Assembly: GCA_016721385.1 (NCBI GenBank)
Contig: JADKIE010000002.1
Span: 248,001-312,000, forward strand
Direction: 5' to 3'
DNA: 64,000 bases
From: Chitinophagaceae bacterium
GTDB taxonomy: Bacteria > Bacteroidota > Bacteroidia > Chitinophagales > Chitinophagaceae
Shown: in pieces, positions 20,300 to 29,733 of the stretch
Layout of the letters: every line of letters begins with the position of its first letter
How positions within the stretch are numbered: the first letter of the stretch is position 1
Program-made: the position numbers and the translations under genes
Notes under the pieces: generated by a model
What the model was told of the DNA's origin: nothing
What the model saw: only the letters and a program-made list of their open reading frames with translations
The model's database searches: none

Positions 20300-20312
20300 C
20301 ATCTTACCGGTA

Positions 20313-21475
20313 TTGAAAAAAATAACTACATATTATTTCTATCTTTTTTTATTAGCAGTTTTGGCTACGCCCAAACTACTACAGACTCTGCAATTGTAAA
20401 TGAAAAGTTGGAAGAAGAAATAATTACAGAAATTGTAACTACACGAAAAGCTCCTACATCAAGAGAAAAAGAGCAATACTTAAGCCAGGTTACCAAATAT
20501 GGTTTTAAAAATTTGTTTACCAGGTATAGTTACAATGCCACGGCACCATACACATCGCAGGTAAATCCTCATGCAGAAAGTTTTATGCAGGATTATTTGG
20601 CCAACCACAGCAAATCGTTGTTAAAAATGAAAGGCTGGGGACAACCCTATTTTAATTTAATTGAAAATATTTTAAGCCAATACGGCTTACCTAAAGAATT
20701 AAAATATGTAGCCGTAATAGAAAGTAATTTAAAAACCGGTGCTACAAGTTGGGTAGGTGCTGCCGGGCCATGGCAGTTTATGCCGGCCACTGCAAGGCAA
20801 TATGGCCTGGTGGTAAATGGTTATATTGATGAACGCAGAGATTATGTTAAAAGTACCCACGCTGCTGCAAGATATTTGCTTAACTCGTACAAAGTATACC
20901 ATGATTGGTTGTTGGTTTTAGCAAGTTACAATGGAGGGCTGGGCAATGTAAATAAAGCTATACGCAAAAGTGGCAGCAAAAATTTTTGGAGTTTGCAATA
21001 CCAGTTGCCCGGCGAAAGCCGTAACTACGTTAAAAAATTTATTGCCACACATTATGTAATGGAAGGCAGTGGTGGTATTACCACACAGGCAAGCGGTGGC
21101 GGTAGTTACGCTGCAATTGAAGGTGGTGGCGGTGTTAATCCTTTTGATACAAAACCGACTTTAACAGATACCGAAATTGAAAATGCTGTTACACAAACTG
21201 TATCGGGTAAATACAATAGCATGGTAATTACCAAAAACCTTGGTATGGAAATTACACAGTTTAACCGTTACAACCCCGATTTTGATAATATGATGAGTAC
21301 CCACGGTAACTACGACCTACGTTTACCTGCCGATAAAATGCAACAGTTTTTAGCCAACAAATACATTATTTTAAACGAATGTGTACAATTGTTGTTGGGT
21401 GATGATAATATTGCCAGTAACCAAACTATTTACCCTGCACCAAAAGTGGCAAAGAAGAAGAAGAAGAAGGGATAG
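20313..21475 (+). CDS. Lytic transglycosylase, MltD-like
   Basis: Periplasmic or lipid-free murein transglycosylase that cleaves MurNAc-GlcNAc links with formation of 1,6-anhydro ends. A signal peptide (KNNYILFLSFFISSFGYAQ) precedes a GH23/SLT domain: GLPKELKYVAVIESNLKTGATSWVGAAGPWQFMPATARQYG with catalytic Glu in AVIES, then VLASYNGGLGNV. The C-terminal 100 residues (NLGMEITQFNRYNPDF, YDLRLPADKMQQF) resemble the region after SLT in MltD proteins. There is no ATG; a TTG at 20313 followed by an A7 run that needs A8 gives M-K-K-N-N-Y. The open frame without the break is usable from 20408. It starts 13 bp after gatA. The C-terminus ends in KKKKKG. Confidence 0.88.
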
Positions 21476-21482
21476 CTCTATA

Positions 21483-22765
21483 TTACTCCAACACCTTCAT
21501 CATTGCCTCTGCCTTCAATAAACTTTCTTCATACTCTTTTTGGGCATTGCTGTAAAAGGTAATGGCGCCGCCGGTTTTAAAAGATACATATTTTGCAGTG
21601 GCGTTGTAAAATATGCTTCGTATTACTACATTAAAATCGAAGTTGCCATTTGGTGCAACATAACCAATAGCGCCACTAAATAAACCAGGTTTTGTTTTTT
21701 CGTATTGCTCAATTAATTGCATTACTCTTTTTTTAGGAGCACCCGTCATACTTCCCATGGGGAATGTGGCTTTAATAATATCTACCCAATGTACATCTTC
21801 ATTTACGATACCACTTACCGTACTTATCATTTGATGTACTTGCGGAAAACTATATATTCCAAAAAGTTCATCAACCTTTACAGAGCCTTTTGTGCAAATT
21901 TTACTTAAATCGTTTCGTACTAAATCTACCACCATTACATTTTCGCTGCGTTCTTTTTGGCTGTTAAGTAAATTAGCTTTATTATTTTCATCGGCAGTTT
22001 TACTTACAAGGTTACGTTTTGCTGTGCCTTTTATAGGTTGTGATATTATTTTGCTGCCTGTTTTTTTTATATACCGCTCCGGGCTGGCACATAAGCAATA
22101 CTTATCGTTTACTTTATAAAATGCCGAAAAGGGTGTGGGGGAAATTGCTGTAAGTTTTGCATACGTTTCTAACGGATGAATTGTTGCATTCTCTGCATAA
22201 AACTCCTGACAAAAATTTATTTCGTAACAATCGCCCCGTGCAATATGTTGCTTTAAGTGATAAATACTTTCTAAATATTCCTCTTTACTAAATCTGGTTT
22301 TTATATCAATTTTTGAGTGGCGCTTCTTTTAATTGTATTGGACGAGGATTGAATAGCATGAAAAATTTCTGCAGCATTATCATCATCACAATAAATATCA
22401 AGTTGTGTTTTTGTAAGTTGCAATACAATTTGTGGTACAAAAAAATGCATATCGGTAAAATTTACACCATCATAATTATTGGAGTTTAACGTTTCTGTTT
22501 CGTTTTTTAAATCGTACCCAAAATGCCCAAACAGCCACTGTTTTTTATTGTTACTGAATTCTTTTACTTTTTCAAAAGCGTTACCGGCTTTTACAGTTAT
22601 GCCTTCTTTGCATCCGGCAGCAACCAAGCATTCAAAAGCCGAATCATTAAAACTATACTCTTGATTATCTAAAAAACAAAAAATGTTGAACCGGTTTACC
22701 CAATTCAACATTTGTATTTTAAATTTTGTAAAGTTGTGTACTGTAAATGATGTAGATTTCTTCAC
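21483..22765 (-). CDS. pabB: Aminodeoxychorismate synthase component I PabB (frameshifted)
   Basis: PabB adds ammonia to chorismate to give 4-amino-4-deoxychorismate for folate synthesis. The N-terminal part runs from ATG 22765 to a stop at 22301; the chorismate-binding part lies in the next frame from about 22328 to 21483. Motifs: HIARGDCYEINFCQEF, SPERYI, PIKGTAKR (Lys in PIKGT is characteristic of PabB rather than TrpE), ENVMVVDLVRNDL, GSMTGAPKKRVM and GLFSGAIGYVAPNGNFDFNVVIR. An A5 run at 22310-22314 needs A6 (TQKIDIKTRF) to join the frames. Restored length about 427, normal. It converges on the transglycosylase gene with 7 bp between stops. Confidence 0.9.
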
Positions 22766-22842
22766 TATCTATTATTTATTTGCCACTAAAACACAAAGTC
22801 CACAAAAAAATCAATTTAAATCTGTGAAGGAAATCTGTGTAA

Positions 22843-22865
22843 CCTGCCTGTCGGCGGCCGACAGG
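22843..22865. repeat. Palindromic repeat upstream of pabB
   Basis: CCTGTCGG (22847-22854) and CCGACAGG (22858-22865) form an 8-bp stem with a CGG loop, preceded by CCTG and flanked by ATCTGTG-like direct repeats. It is similar in style to the palindrome inside rsmE and is probably a dispersed extragenic palindrome. Confidence 0.65.
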
Positions 22866-22885
22866 TCTGTGGTAAAATATTCGTT

Positions 22886-23302
22886 CTAAAAATCATCATC
22901 ATCATCAAAGCCGCCGCCCATATCATCATCAAAGCCTAAGTCTTTAAAATCGTCTTCTAATTTAAAGTCATCGTCTTCTTCTTTACCACCTTTTTTACCT
23001 GCTGCTTTTTTTGCTTTTGATTTAGGTACGTCAAACTCATCAAAGTCCGGATCCCATGCATCTTCTTCTTCCGTTTTTTCCCATTCATCTTCCACCTCTA
23101 CATCGTCGTCGTCATCATCGTCGCTTGATTTCTTTTTTGAAGATGCTTTAGATTTTTTTACAGGTTTTTCATCCAGTTCAAAATCGTCGTCATCATCCAA
23201 ATCATCATCGTCATCTTTTTTAGATTTAGATGAAATTTTTTTAGCCGGAAGAGCAGATTTTGGCGCTGCTGTTTTTTTTGTTTTATCTGATTTTGAAGCC
23301 AT
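22886..23302 (-). CDS. Low-complexity Asp/Lys/Ser-rich protein, function unknown
   Basis: A 138-residue protein with a basic N-terminus (MASKSDKTKKTAAPKSALPAKK) followed by alternating poly-Asp/Glu blocks and Lys/Ser clusters, ending GGGFDDDDDF. There is no signal peptide, membrane segment or recognised fold. The composition resembles disordered acidic tails of RNA-polymerase-associated or DNA-mimic proteins and of eukaryote-like linker histones, but no motif supports any of these. The Asp tracts are written mainly with GAT and GAC repeats. It stands between pabB and purA on the same strand with normal spacing. Confidence 0.65.
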   Translation of the reverse strand: MASKSDKTKKTAAPKSALPAKKISSKSKKDDDDDLDDDDDFELDEKPVKKSKASSKKKSSDDDDDDDVEVEDEWEKTEEEDAWDPDFDEFDVPKSKAKKAAGKKGGKEEDDDFKLEDDFKDLGFDDDMGGGFDDDDDF

Positions 23303-23385
23303 AAAATTATAACAAGATTAGTACTGTAAAATTTCCAATAGATTTTTAAATAGCCAAAAAAAAATACAACTTTTTTTAAAAAATT

Positions 23386-24647
23386 TTATGCTGTTACAAT
23401 TTGGTTTCTGCCCGGCCCGTTACTTATGTATTTTACAGGCACTCCCAAAAACGAATTTAAGTAATTAATATATTCTTTCATTTTTTGTGGCAGGCTTTCG
23501 TAAGTAGTGCAGTTGGTTATATCTGCTTTCCAACCTTCAAAACTTTTATAAACCGGTTCTATTGCCATTTTATTCATTTGAAAAGGTACATAATTCATTT
23601 CTTTCCCATCTACATTATAACCATTACAAACCTTTAATTCCTCTAAATTATCCAGTATATCTGACTTTGTCATTATTATTTGTGTAACGCCGTTTATCAT
23701 ACAAGCAAACTGAAGTGCTACCAAATCTATCCAGCCGCATCTCCGGGGCCTGCCGGTTGTGCTTCCAAACTCATTCCCTGTTTTACGAAGCAGTTCGCCG
23801 GTTTCGTCGTGCAATTCGGTTGGAAAAGGCCCACTACCCACTCTTGTACAATAAGCTTTGCTTACACCAAATACGTCTTTAATTTTTTGCGGAGCTACTC
23901 CTAATCCTGTACAGACACCAGCCGAAATTGTATTGCTGCTTGTAACAAAAGGAAAAGTTCCAAAATCTACATCCAGCATACTGCCTTGTGCTCCTTCGGC
24001 TAATACTTTTTTGCCTTCGGCAATTTTTTTATTTATAAAATACTCGCCATTTACAATTTTAAATTCTCTTAAATGTTCTATCGCCTCAAAAAATTCTTCT
24101 TCCCAGGCGCTTATATCCTCCTGAAAATTAAAGCTCTCTAATATTTTTTGATGTTTTAACCTTAGCTTAATATACTCTGTAGTAAAACTCTTATCTAACA
24201 AATTACCTACACGTAACCCATTACGCCCTGTTTTATCCATATATGCCCGGCCAATTCCTCTAAGTGTACTCCCAATTTCTTCGTTGCCTTTTGCTAATTC
24301 ACTTGCCTTATCTATGGCACGGTGTGTTGGTAAAATTAAATGTGCCCTTTCGCTAATAAATAAATTTTTACGATAGTCCACTCCAAATGCTGCTACATTT
24401 TCGCATTCTCGTTTAAGCGTAACGGCATCTAACACAACTCCATTACCAATTAAATTGGTTTTGCTTTCATGAAAAATACCGCTTGGAATTTGATGCAGTA
24501 CAATTTTTTTCCATCTACATATAAAGTATGCCCTGCATTTGGGCCGCCCTGAAAACGGGCAACCACATCGTAATTATCAGCAAAGTAATCTACAATTTTT
24601 CCTTTTCCTTCGTCGCCCCATTGCAGGCCTAGTATTACATCAACCAT
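23386..24647 (-). CDS. purA: Adenylosuccinate synthetase PurA (homopolymer frameshift)
   Basis: PurA joins IMP and Asp with GTP, the first committed step to AMP. From ATG 24647: MVDVILGLQWGDEGKGKIVD (P-loop GDEGKGK with catalytic Asp), then NAGHTLYVDGKK. The frame breaks in an A7 run (24504-24510 on the plus strand) that needs A8 to read KKIVLHQIPSGIF. The remainder to 23386 has GTTLRGIGRAYMDK-like sequence, EGAQGSMLDVDFGTFPFVTSSN, GVSKAYCTRVGSGPFPTE and GRPRRCGWIDLVAL. Restored length about 420, normal. A longer open frame upstream of 24647 crosses a dispersed repeat and is not credible. An essential purine gene, so a sequence error is likely. Confidence 0.94.
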
Positions 24648-24713
24648 TTTAGTTTTAATATTTAATATTGAATATTTTTTGTTGCCAGCATTTGTAATTC
24701 TATTGTTCTGCAG

Positions 24714-24732
24714 TGGCGTCGCACTCTTGTAC
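24714..24732. repeat. 19-bp dispersed repeat, copy upstream of purA
   Basis: TGGCGTCGCACTCTTGTAC, identical over 19 bp to 52490-52508, which lies in the atpA leader. Here it begins 67 bp upstream of the purA start, in the same orientation relative to the gene. Confidence 0.8.
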
Positions 24733-24909
24733 CGCAAAACATTTTTAAACTTTTATTAAAGCGTAATTTACCAACCGTGTAAAAATAAATTGAAAATCAA
24801 CAACCACCTAAAATGAATTGCCTTTGTTTGAAAATTGGGGAGAAAGTGATTAACATACTTACTCAATCAAAAAAAATGGTATTAAAATAAGCGTTAATTT
24901 TACATACAA

Positions 24910-26844
24910 ATGAGCCATCGTATAAAATTGTTTTTGAGTTTTAGTTTTAGTCTTTTTTTAATATTAAGCTCTAAAGCACAGGTATGTTCCGGCTCATTGG
25001 GCGATGCTGTTGTAAATATTACCTTTGGTACAGGAACTGGTATTGGCGCAGCCTTATCTCCATCGGTTACCACTTATACTTACGTTGCCGCCGATTGCCC
25101 GATAGATGGCAGCTACACTATAATTAACAGTACATCTAATTGCTTTGGAGGTAGTTGGCACAACTTGGCAGAAGACCATACAGTTGGCGATGCAAACGGG
25201 TATATGATGTTGGTAAACGCTTCTATTAACCCCAAAGATTTTTATTTAGATACCGTACATAGCTTATGTGCAGGTACTACATACGAATTTTCGGCCTGGG
25301 TAGTAAATGTTTTAAAAAACACATCTTGCACCCCCAATCCATCCAGGCCAAAACTGGTATTTAATATAGAAACCGTTACGGGTACCGTATTAGGCACTTA
25401 CTCTACCGGAGATATTTTGGAAAGTGTTGCACCTGAATGGCGCCAATATGGACTATTTTTTACTACACCTGTTGGTACATCAAGCGTAGTTATTCGTATT
25501 ACCAATAATGCTCCCGGCGGTTGTGGAAACGATTTAGCGTTGGACGATATTGCATTTAGGCCTTGTGGGCCAAAGGTTGCCACATCTGTTATAAACACTA
25601 CTCAAACCAACGTTTCAATGTGTGTGGGTAGTGCAAATGCAGTTATGCTTTCGGGTATTGTTAGTAGCGGATATAACAACCCGGCTTTACAGTGGCAGGT
25701 GAGTATGGATAATGGTGTAACATGGGCAAATATTGCAGGTGCTACAAACACCGCCTACAATTTTACCAATACGGCTATTGGTGTTTATAAATATCGATTA
25801 CTTGTTGCCGAGGCCGGCAATATTGGAAATGTTAATTGCCGAATAGCATCTAACATTACTACAATTACAATACACGATTTGCCTGCTGTAACTGCAAATA
25901 GTAACAGCCCGGTTTGCGAAGGCTTAACGATTAGTTTAGCCGCAAGTGGTGGAAGTACATATACATGGGTTGGGCCAAATGGATTTACATCTGCTACACA
26001 AAACCCATCGCTTAATGCAACTGCTACGGCACAGGGAAATTATGTTGTAACTGCTACGGATGCATACAATTGTGTAAACACTGCATCAACCAATGTAGTT
26101 ATTTTAACCAAACCTGTTGTTACCATCTTGCCTAATTTGGCAAATATTTGTATTGGCGATTCGGTTTTATTAACTGCAACAGGTGGTGCAATTTATTTAT
26201 GGACACCGGTTACAGGATTATCGAACCCAACAACTGCTGCAACATTTGCCAAACCAACCATCAACACAACATATACCGTTACAGCTACTGCTACTAATAC
26301 TTGTGCAGATTCTGCCAAAGTAAAGGTTTCGGTTTATCAAAAACCAAGTGTTTGGGCCGGCGATGATATGGTTTTAATAAGAGGTAAATCGGTTGAGCTA
26401 AATGGCTATACAGATGTAGCTATTGCCAATTATTATTGGACGCCTATAGATTTTTTAAACAATACATCTATCCTTCATCCTTTATCAACTGCACAAAGAG
26501 ATATTGAATATACATTACATGCAGTATCAAAATTTGGCTGTGGCGAAACTACCTATACAATGCAAGTAAAAGTGTATAACGATTTGTATATACCCAATGC
26601 GTTTAGCCCAAATAACGATGGCAAAAACGATCAATGGAGAATTGATGCTTTAGCTGCTTATCCATTGGCCAAAGTGTTGGTATTTAATCGCTTTGGTGAG
26701 TTAGTGTTTGAATCTCAATCGGTGTACGATTATTGGAATGGCACGTACCAAGGCAAACAAGTACCCGTTGGTAGTTATGTTTATATGATTGATTTAAAAA
26801 ATAATTCGCCTGCAGTTAAGGGTATGGTGTTTGTAGTGAGATAG
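24910..26844 (+). CDS. Secreted protein with gliding-motility (T9SS type B) C-terminal domain
   Basis: A 644-residue protein with a signal peptide (KLFLSFSFSLFLILSSKAQ). The N-terminal 220 residues hold paired Cys and aromatic strands (SWHNLAEDHTVGDANGYMMLVNASINPKDFYLD, GGCGNDLALDDIAFRPCGP), like a jelly-roll carbohydrate-binding module. Ig-like repeats follow (ALQWQVSMDNGVTWANIAGATNTAY, YTWVGPNGFTSATQNPSL, YLWTPVTGLSNPTT). The end is the gliding-motility C-terminal domain (NAFSPNNDGKNDQWRIDAL...VLVFNRFGELVFES...GMVFVVR). It is surface-exposed after T9SS export. Domain style matches the PKD cargo at 9-13.6 kb, but there is no adjacent PorP/SprF gene. Its stop lies 3 bp from that of the convergent clpX. 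Confidence 0.88.
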   Translation: MSHRIKLFLSFSFSLFLILSSKAQVCSGSLGDAVVNITFGTGTGIGAALSPSVTTYTYVAADCPIDGSYTIINSTSNCFGGSWHNLAEDHTVGDANGYMMLVNASINPKDFYLDTVHSLCAGTTYEFSAWVVNVLKNTSCTPNPSRPKLVFNIETVTGTVLGTYSTGDILESVAPEWRQYGLFFTTPVGTSSVVIRITNNAPGGCGNDLALDDIAFRPCGPKVATSVINTTQTNVSMCVGSANAVMLSGIVSSGYNNPALQWQVSMDNGVTWANIAGATNTAYNFTNTAIGVYKYRLLVAEAGNIGNVNCRIASNITTITIHDLPAVTANSNSPVCEGLTISLAASGGSTYTWVGPNGFTSATQNPSLNATATAQGNYVVTATDAYNCVNTASTNVVILTKPVVTILPNLANICIGDSVLLTATGGAIYLWTPVTGLSNPTTAATFAKPTINTTYTVTATATNTCADSAKVKVSVYQKPSVWAGDDMVLIRGKSVELNGYTDVAIANYYWTPIDFLNNTSILHPLSTAQRDIEYTLHAVSKFGCGETTYTMQVKVYNDLYIPNAFSPNNDGKNDQWRIDALAAYPLAKVLVFNRFGELVFESQSVYDYWNGTYQGKQVPVGSYVYMIDLKNNSPAVKGMVFVVR

Positions 26845-26847
26845 TAA

Positions 26848-27915
26848 TTACGCAACCTTTAACATACTTAATTTACTGCTGCTAAATTTACGCATCGCAT
26901 ACTCCAATGTAACTTCAAATGTTTTTACTTTTTCACTTGGTAGTTCGTACATGGCATCGGTTAAAATGCTTTCGCAAATGCTTCGTAAACCTCTTGCGCC
27001 CAGCTTATATTCGAGGGCTTTTTCTACCATAAAATCATATACAGCGGTATCAAATGAAAGGGTAATTCCTTCAATTTCAAAAAGGCGGGTAAATTGCTTT
27101 ATTAAAGAGTTTTTAGGTTCGGTTAATATATTCCTAAGGGTAACTGCATCTAAAGGATTTAAGTAGGTAACTACAGGTAATCTTCCAAGCAATTCGGGGA
27201 TTAAACCAAAGTGTTTTAAATCTACCGCATTTACAAATTGTAATAAATTGTTATGCTGATAATCTTGTAATTCTTTATTTACATTAAAACCAATAGCATT
27301 GGTATTTACTCTACGGGCAATAATTTTATCTACCCCATCAAAAGCACCGCCGCAAATAAATAAAATATTTTGTGTGTTAACTTTTACCATTTTTTGCTCA
27401 GGATGTTTACGTCCGCCTTGTGGTGGCACCAACACTTCGGCACCTTCCAGCAATTTAAGTAACCCTTGTTGTACCCCTTCGCCGCTTACATCTCTGGTAA
27501 TAGATGGGTTATCGCTTTTACGGGCAATTTTATCTATTTCATCAATAAACACAATACCTTTTTCGGCAGCTTGTACATCGTAATTGCAAGCTTGTAAAAG
27601 TCGGCTAAGCATACTTTCTACATCTTCGCCTACATAACCTGCCTCGGTAAAAACAGTGGCATCTACTATGGCAAAAGGCACATTAAGCATACGGGCAATG
27701 CTTTTGGCCAAAAGTTTTTTTACGGTTAGTTTATAAGTAGATGATTGGTTGGTTGATTTAGTGTCTGAAGAAACACCTAGCTCCTGCTCAATAATTTCTT
27801 CGGCATGCTCTACACAACTTTCACAAATATGCCCATCTTGCCCGGCAATAAGTATCCTTACTTCATCTCTGTTTCTGCCGCAAAATGAGCAATGTAAAGT
27901 GTTTTGTTTAGCCAT
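26848..27915 (-). CDS. clpX: ClpX-like AAA+ unfoldase lacking Walker A
   Basis: ClpX unfolds substrates and feeds ClpP. The zinc-binding domain is intact (LHCSFCGR...ICESCVEH). So are the GYVG pore loop, Walker B (IVFIDEID, residues 121-128), RKH loop, the IGF loop that docks on ClpP (NAIGFNV), GLIPELLGRLP and the small domain GARGLRS. But the protein is 355 residues rather than about 410-425: after STNQSSTYKLTV it jumps to KKLLAKSIARMLNVPF. The expected segment with YVIGQ, the first AAA+ helices and Walker A (GxTGxGKT) is absent, and the reading frame stays open. Without Walker A ATP binding should fail. This is a true in-frame deletion or an assembly collapse of about 180 bp. Two clpP genes lie upstream on the same strand. 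Confidence 0.88.
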   Translation of the reverse strand: MAKQNTLHCSFCGRNRDEVRILIAGQDGHICESCVEHAEEIIEQELGVSSDTKSTNQSSTYKLTVKKLLAKSIARMLNVPFAIVDATVFTEAGYVGEDVESMLSRLLQACNYDVQAAEKGIVFIDEIDKIARKSDNPSITRDVSGEGVQQGLLKLLEGAEVLVPPQGGRKHPEQKMVKVNTQNILFICGGAFDGVDKIIARRVNTNAIGFNVNKELQDYQHNNLLQFVNAVDLKHFGLIPELLGRLPVVTYLNPLDAVTLRNILTEPKNSLIKQFTRLFEIEGITLSFDTAVYDFMVEKALEYKLGARGLRSICESILTDAMYELPSEKVKTFEVTLEYAMRKFSSSKLSMLKVA

Positions 27916-27932
27916 TAGTGTAATTATTACTG

Positions 27933-27964
27933 CAAAGTTATGCAGATGTTATGTTTATAGACAA
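27933..27964 (-). promoter_or_regulatory. Possible clpX promoter
   Basis: On the minus strand TAACTTTG (27940-27933) matches TAnnTTTG, and TTG (27964-27962) lies 21 bp upstream as a partial -33 box. The clpX start is 18 bp downstream. Confidence 0.5.
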
Positions 27965-28079
27965 GTTTTGAGTATAACGATGCTTTTAGGGAAATATGAT
28001 AAAAGAAGAGGTATTTTATTATAAATATCTAATTTTCAAGTGCTTATGTTCTTACTAAATTAAATAAACTTACTATTTT

Positions 28080-28146
28080 ACTTTTTTGCTTCTCCAAAAA
28101 AGTAACAAAAAAGAAGCCCCGAAATCGAATACAGCCTGATTTCGGG
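28080..28146. repeat. Two-hairpin element between clpX and clpP
   Basis: Within the 403-bp gap 27916-28318 lie two hairpins: ACTTTTTTG/CAAAAAAGT (28080-28088, 28095-28103) and CCCGAAATC/GATTTCGGG (28118-28126, 28138-28146). The rest of the gap shows nothing I recognise beyond the clpX promoter. The first hairpin is of a kind I associate with intergenic repeats in Bacteroidota; it may also terminate the clpP transcript. Confidence 0.5.
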
Positions 28147-28318
28147 AAGGAGCTTTGATTAAACTTTTGTACTACTGTAAACTGAACAGATGTAATTCTA
28201 TTCATCCCGTTAGGAAGCGCCCTACATTTGAAACAGCTTACATTAAACCTTGCTTTTTGCCGATTACATTATTTACTTATAGCTGCAATAATGATATAGT
28301 ATAGCTTGCAATATTGCT

Positions 28319-28940
28319 TTATATCTTATTCAAAACCCCATCCACAATACCGTAAGCAACGCTTTCTTTAGCATCCATCCAGTAATCTCTGTCAAAATCC
28401 TTCATTACTTTTTCTACGGTTTGGCCGCAGTTTTTAGCTAAAATTTCAGCACCTAAAAGTTTGGTTTTGCGTATTTGCTCTGCCATAATTTCCAAATCGG
28501 CACTTGTGCCACGGCCGCCCCCACTTGGTTGGTGTATCATTACCTCTCCGTTAGGGTAAATAAAACGCTTGCCTTTTGTGCCGCCGCTTAATAAAATACT
28601 ACCCATGCTGGCAGCCATACCCATACAAACGGTGCTTACCGGGCTGCTTATCATTTGCATGGTATCGTAAATAACCATACCGCTGGTTACAACACCACCA
28701 GGGCTGTTTATATAAAAAGTAATTTCTTTTCCAGGATCAATGGCTTCTAAATACATTAACCTGTTGGTAATATCTTTTGCACTTTTATCATCTACCACAC
28801 CCCACAAAAACACTTTACGTTGTTCAATAAATTTTTTATCAAACTGCCAGCTGCTCATCATTTTCTCCATAGGATTTTCGGGCATTTCTTTGAGTTTCTT
28901 CTTCGTCGTCTAATCGAATGTTTTTATAATTGATATTCAT
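28319..28940 (-). CDS. clpP: ATP-dependent Clp protease proteolytic subunit (second paralogue)
   Basis: Serine protease barrel subunit. Motifs: YINSPGGVVTSGMVIYDTMQ, catalytic Ser in GMAASMGSILL, His in GEVMIHQPSGGGRG, Asp in DFDRDYWMDAKESVAYGIVD. The open frame begins at ATG 28885 (188 residues). A better start is ATG 28940 (MNINYKNIRLDDEEET), which joins the frame if one A is removed near 28895 (CAAAG to CAAG, giving QEMPENPMEKMM). It has less than 45% obvious identity by eye to its neighbour, so this is an old paralogue pair. Cotranscription with the other clpP upstream is likely; clpX lies downstream. Confidence 0.92.
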
Positions 28941-29006
28941 TTTAAAAATTAGTTTAGATGTTTAGGAGTTTGGTGTTTAGTTACTAACCATTCACAACTC
29001 ACTGTT

Positions 29007-29699
29007 TTAGTCTTTTTTTAATTTACGAGGATTGATAGTTAATACTTCATCTACCATGCCATATTCTTTAGCTTCAGTGCTTGTCATCCAATTGTCTCTA
29101 TCACAATCCTGTGCTACTTTTTCTACCGGTTGCCCTGTGTGAAAAGAAATTATTTCGTACAATTCTTTTTTTACTTTTTTAACTTCATTTACAGTAATTT
29201 CTATATCACTTGCTTGGCCGCCTGCGCCGGCACTTAGCTGATGCATCATTATACGGCTATACTTAAGTCCAGTTCGTTTTCCTTTAGCACCTGCACATAA
29301 TAAAACCTGGCCCATGCTTGCCGCCATACCTGTACAAATGGTAGCAATATCGGGTGTTATAAACTGCATGGTATCGTACATACCCAAACCGGCATATACA
29401 CTACCTCCGGGGCTGTTTATATACATTTGAATATCCTTTGTTCTGTCTGTACTTTCTAAAAAAAGTAATTGTGCTGTTACAATATTGGCAACCTCATCAC
29501 TGATAGGATAACCTAAAAAAATTATTCTATCCATCATTAATCTACTGTATACATCCATTACCGCAACATTCATTGGCCGCTCTTCAATAATATTAGGTGT
29601 AAGATTGGTAACATTGTGTTTGATGTAACCATCCAATACATTACTATTTATTCCTTTATGCTTTATGGCATATTTGGCAAACTCTTTACCGTAATCCAT
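29007..29699 (-). CDS. clpP: ATP-dependent Clp protease proteolytic subunit (first paralogue)
   Basis: A 230-residue ClpP with a longer N-terminus than its neighbour (MDYGKEFAKYAIKHKGINSNVLDGYIKHNV). Catalytic Ser in GMAASMGQVLL, His in RIMMHQLSAGAGGQASD, Asp in DCDRDNWMTSTEAKEYGMVDEVL; oxyanion-loop sequence YINSPGGSVYAGLGMYDTMQF. ClpP forms tetradecamers that dock ClpX. Two paralogues side by side suggest a hetero-oligomeric ClpP1P2 core, as known from some other bacteria; that is inference. About 70 bp separate it from the second clpP. Confidence 0.94.
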   Translation of the reverse strand: MDYGKEFAKYAIKHKGINSNVLDGYIKHNVTNLTPNIIEERPMNVAVMDVYSRLMMDRIIFLGYPISDEVANIVTAQLLFLESTDRTKDIQMYINSPGGSVYAGLGMYDTMQFITPDIATICTGMAASMGQVLLCAGAKGKRTGLKYSRIMMHQLSAGAGGQASDIEITVNEVKKVKKELYEIISFHTGQPVEKVAQDCDRDNWMTSTEAKEYGMVDEVLTINPRKLKKD

Positions 29700-29720
29700 T
29701 CTGTTTGTTTTAATTATTTA

Positions 29721-29728
29721 CAAAGATA
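29721..29728 (-). promoter_or_regulatory. Possible -7 element for the clpP genes
   Basis: On the minus strand TATCTTTG matches TAnnTTTG, 22 bp upstream of the first clpP ATG. No -33 TTTG at 19 bp. Confidence 0.5.
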
Positions 29729-29733
29729 ATTGT

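Noticed and set aside
23386..24737. PurA starting at 24737
   Set aside because: The extra residues come from the 19-bp repeat; MVDVILGLQWGDEGKG is the family start.
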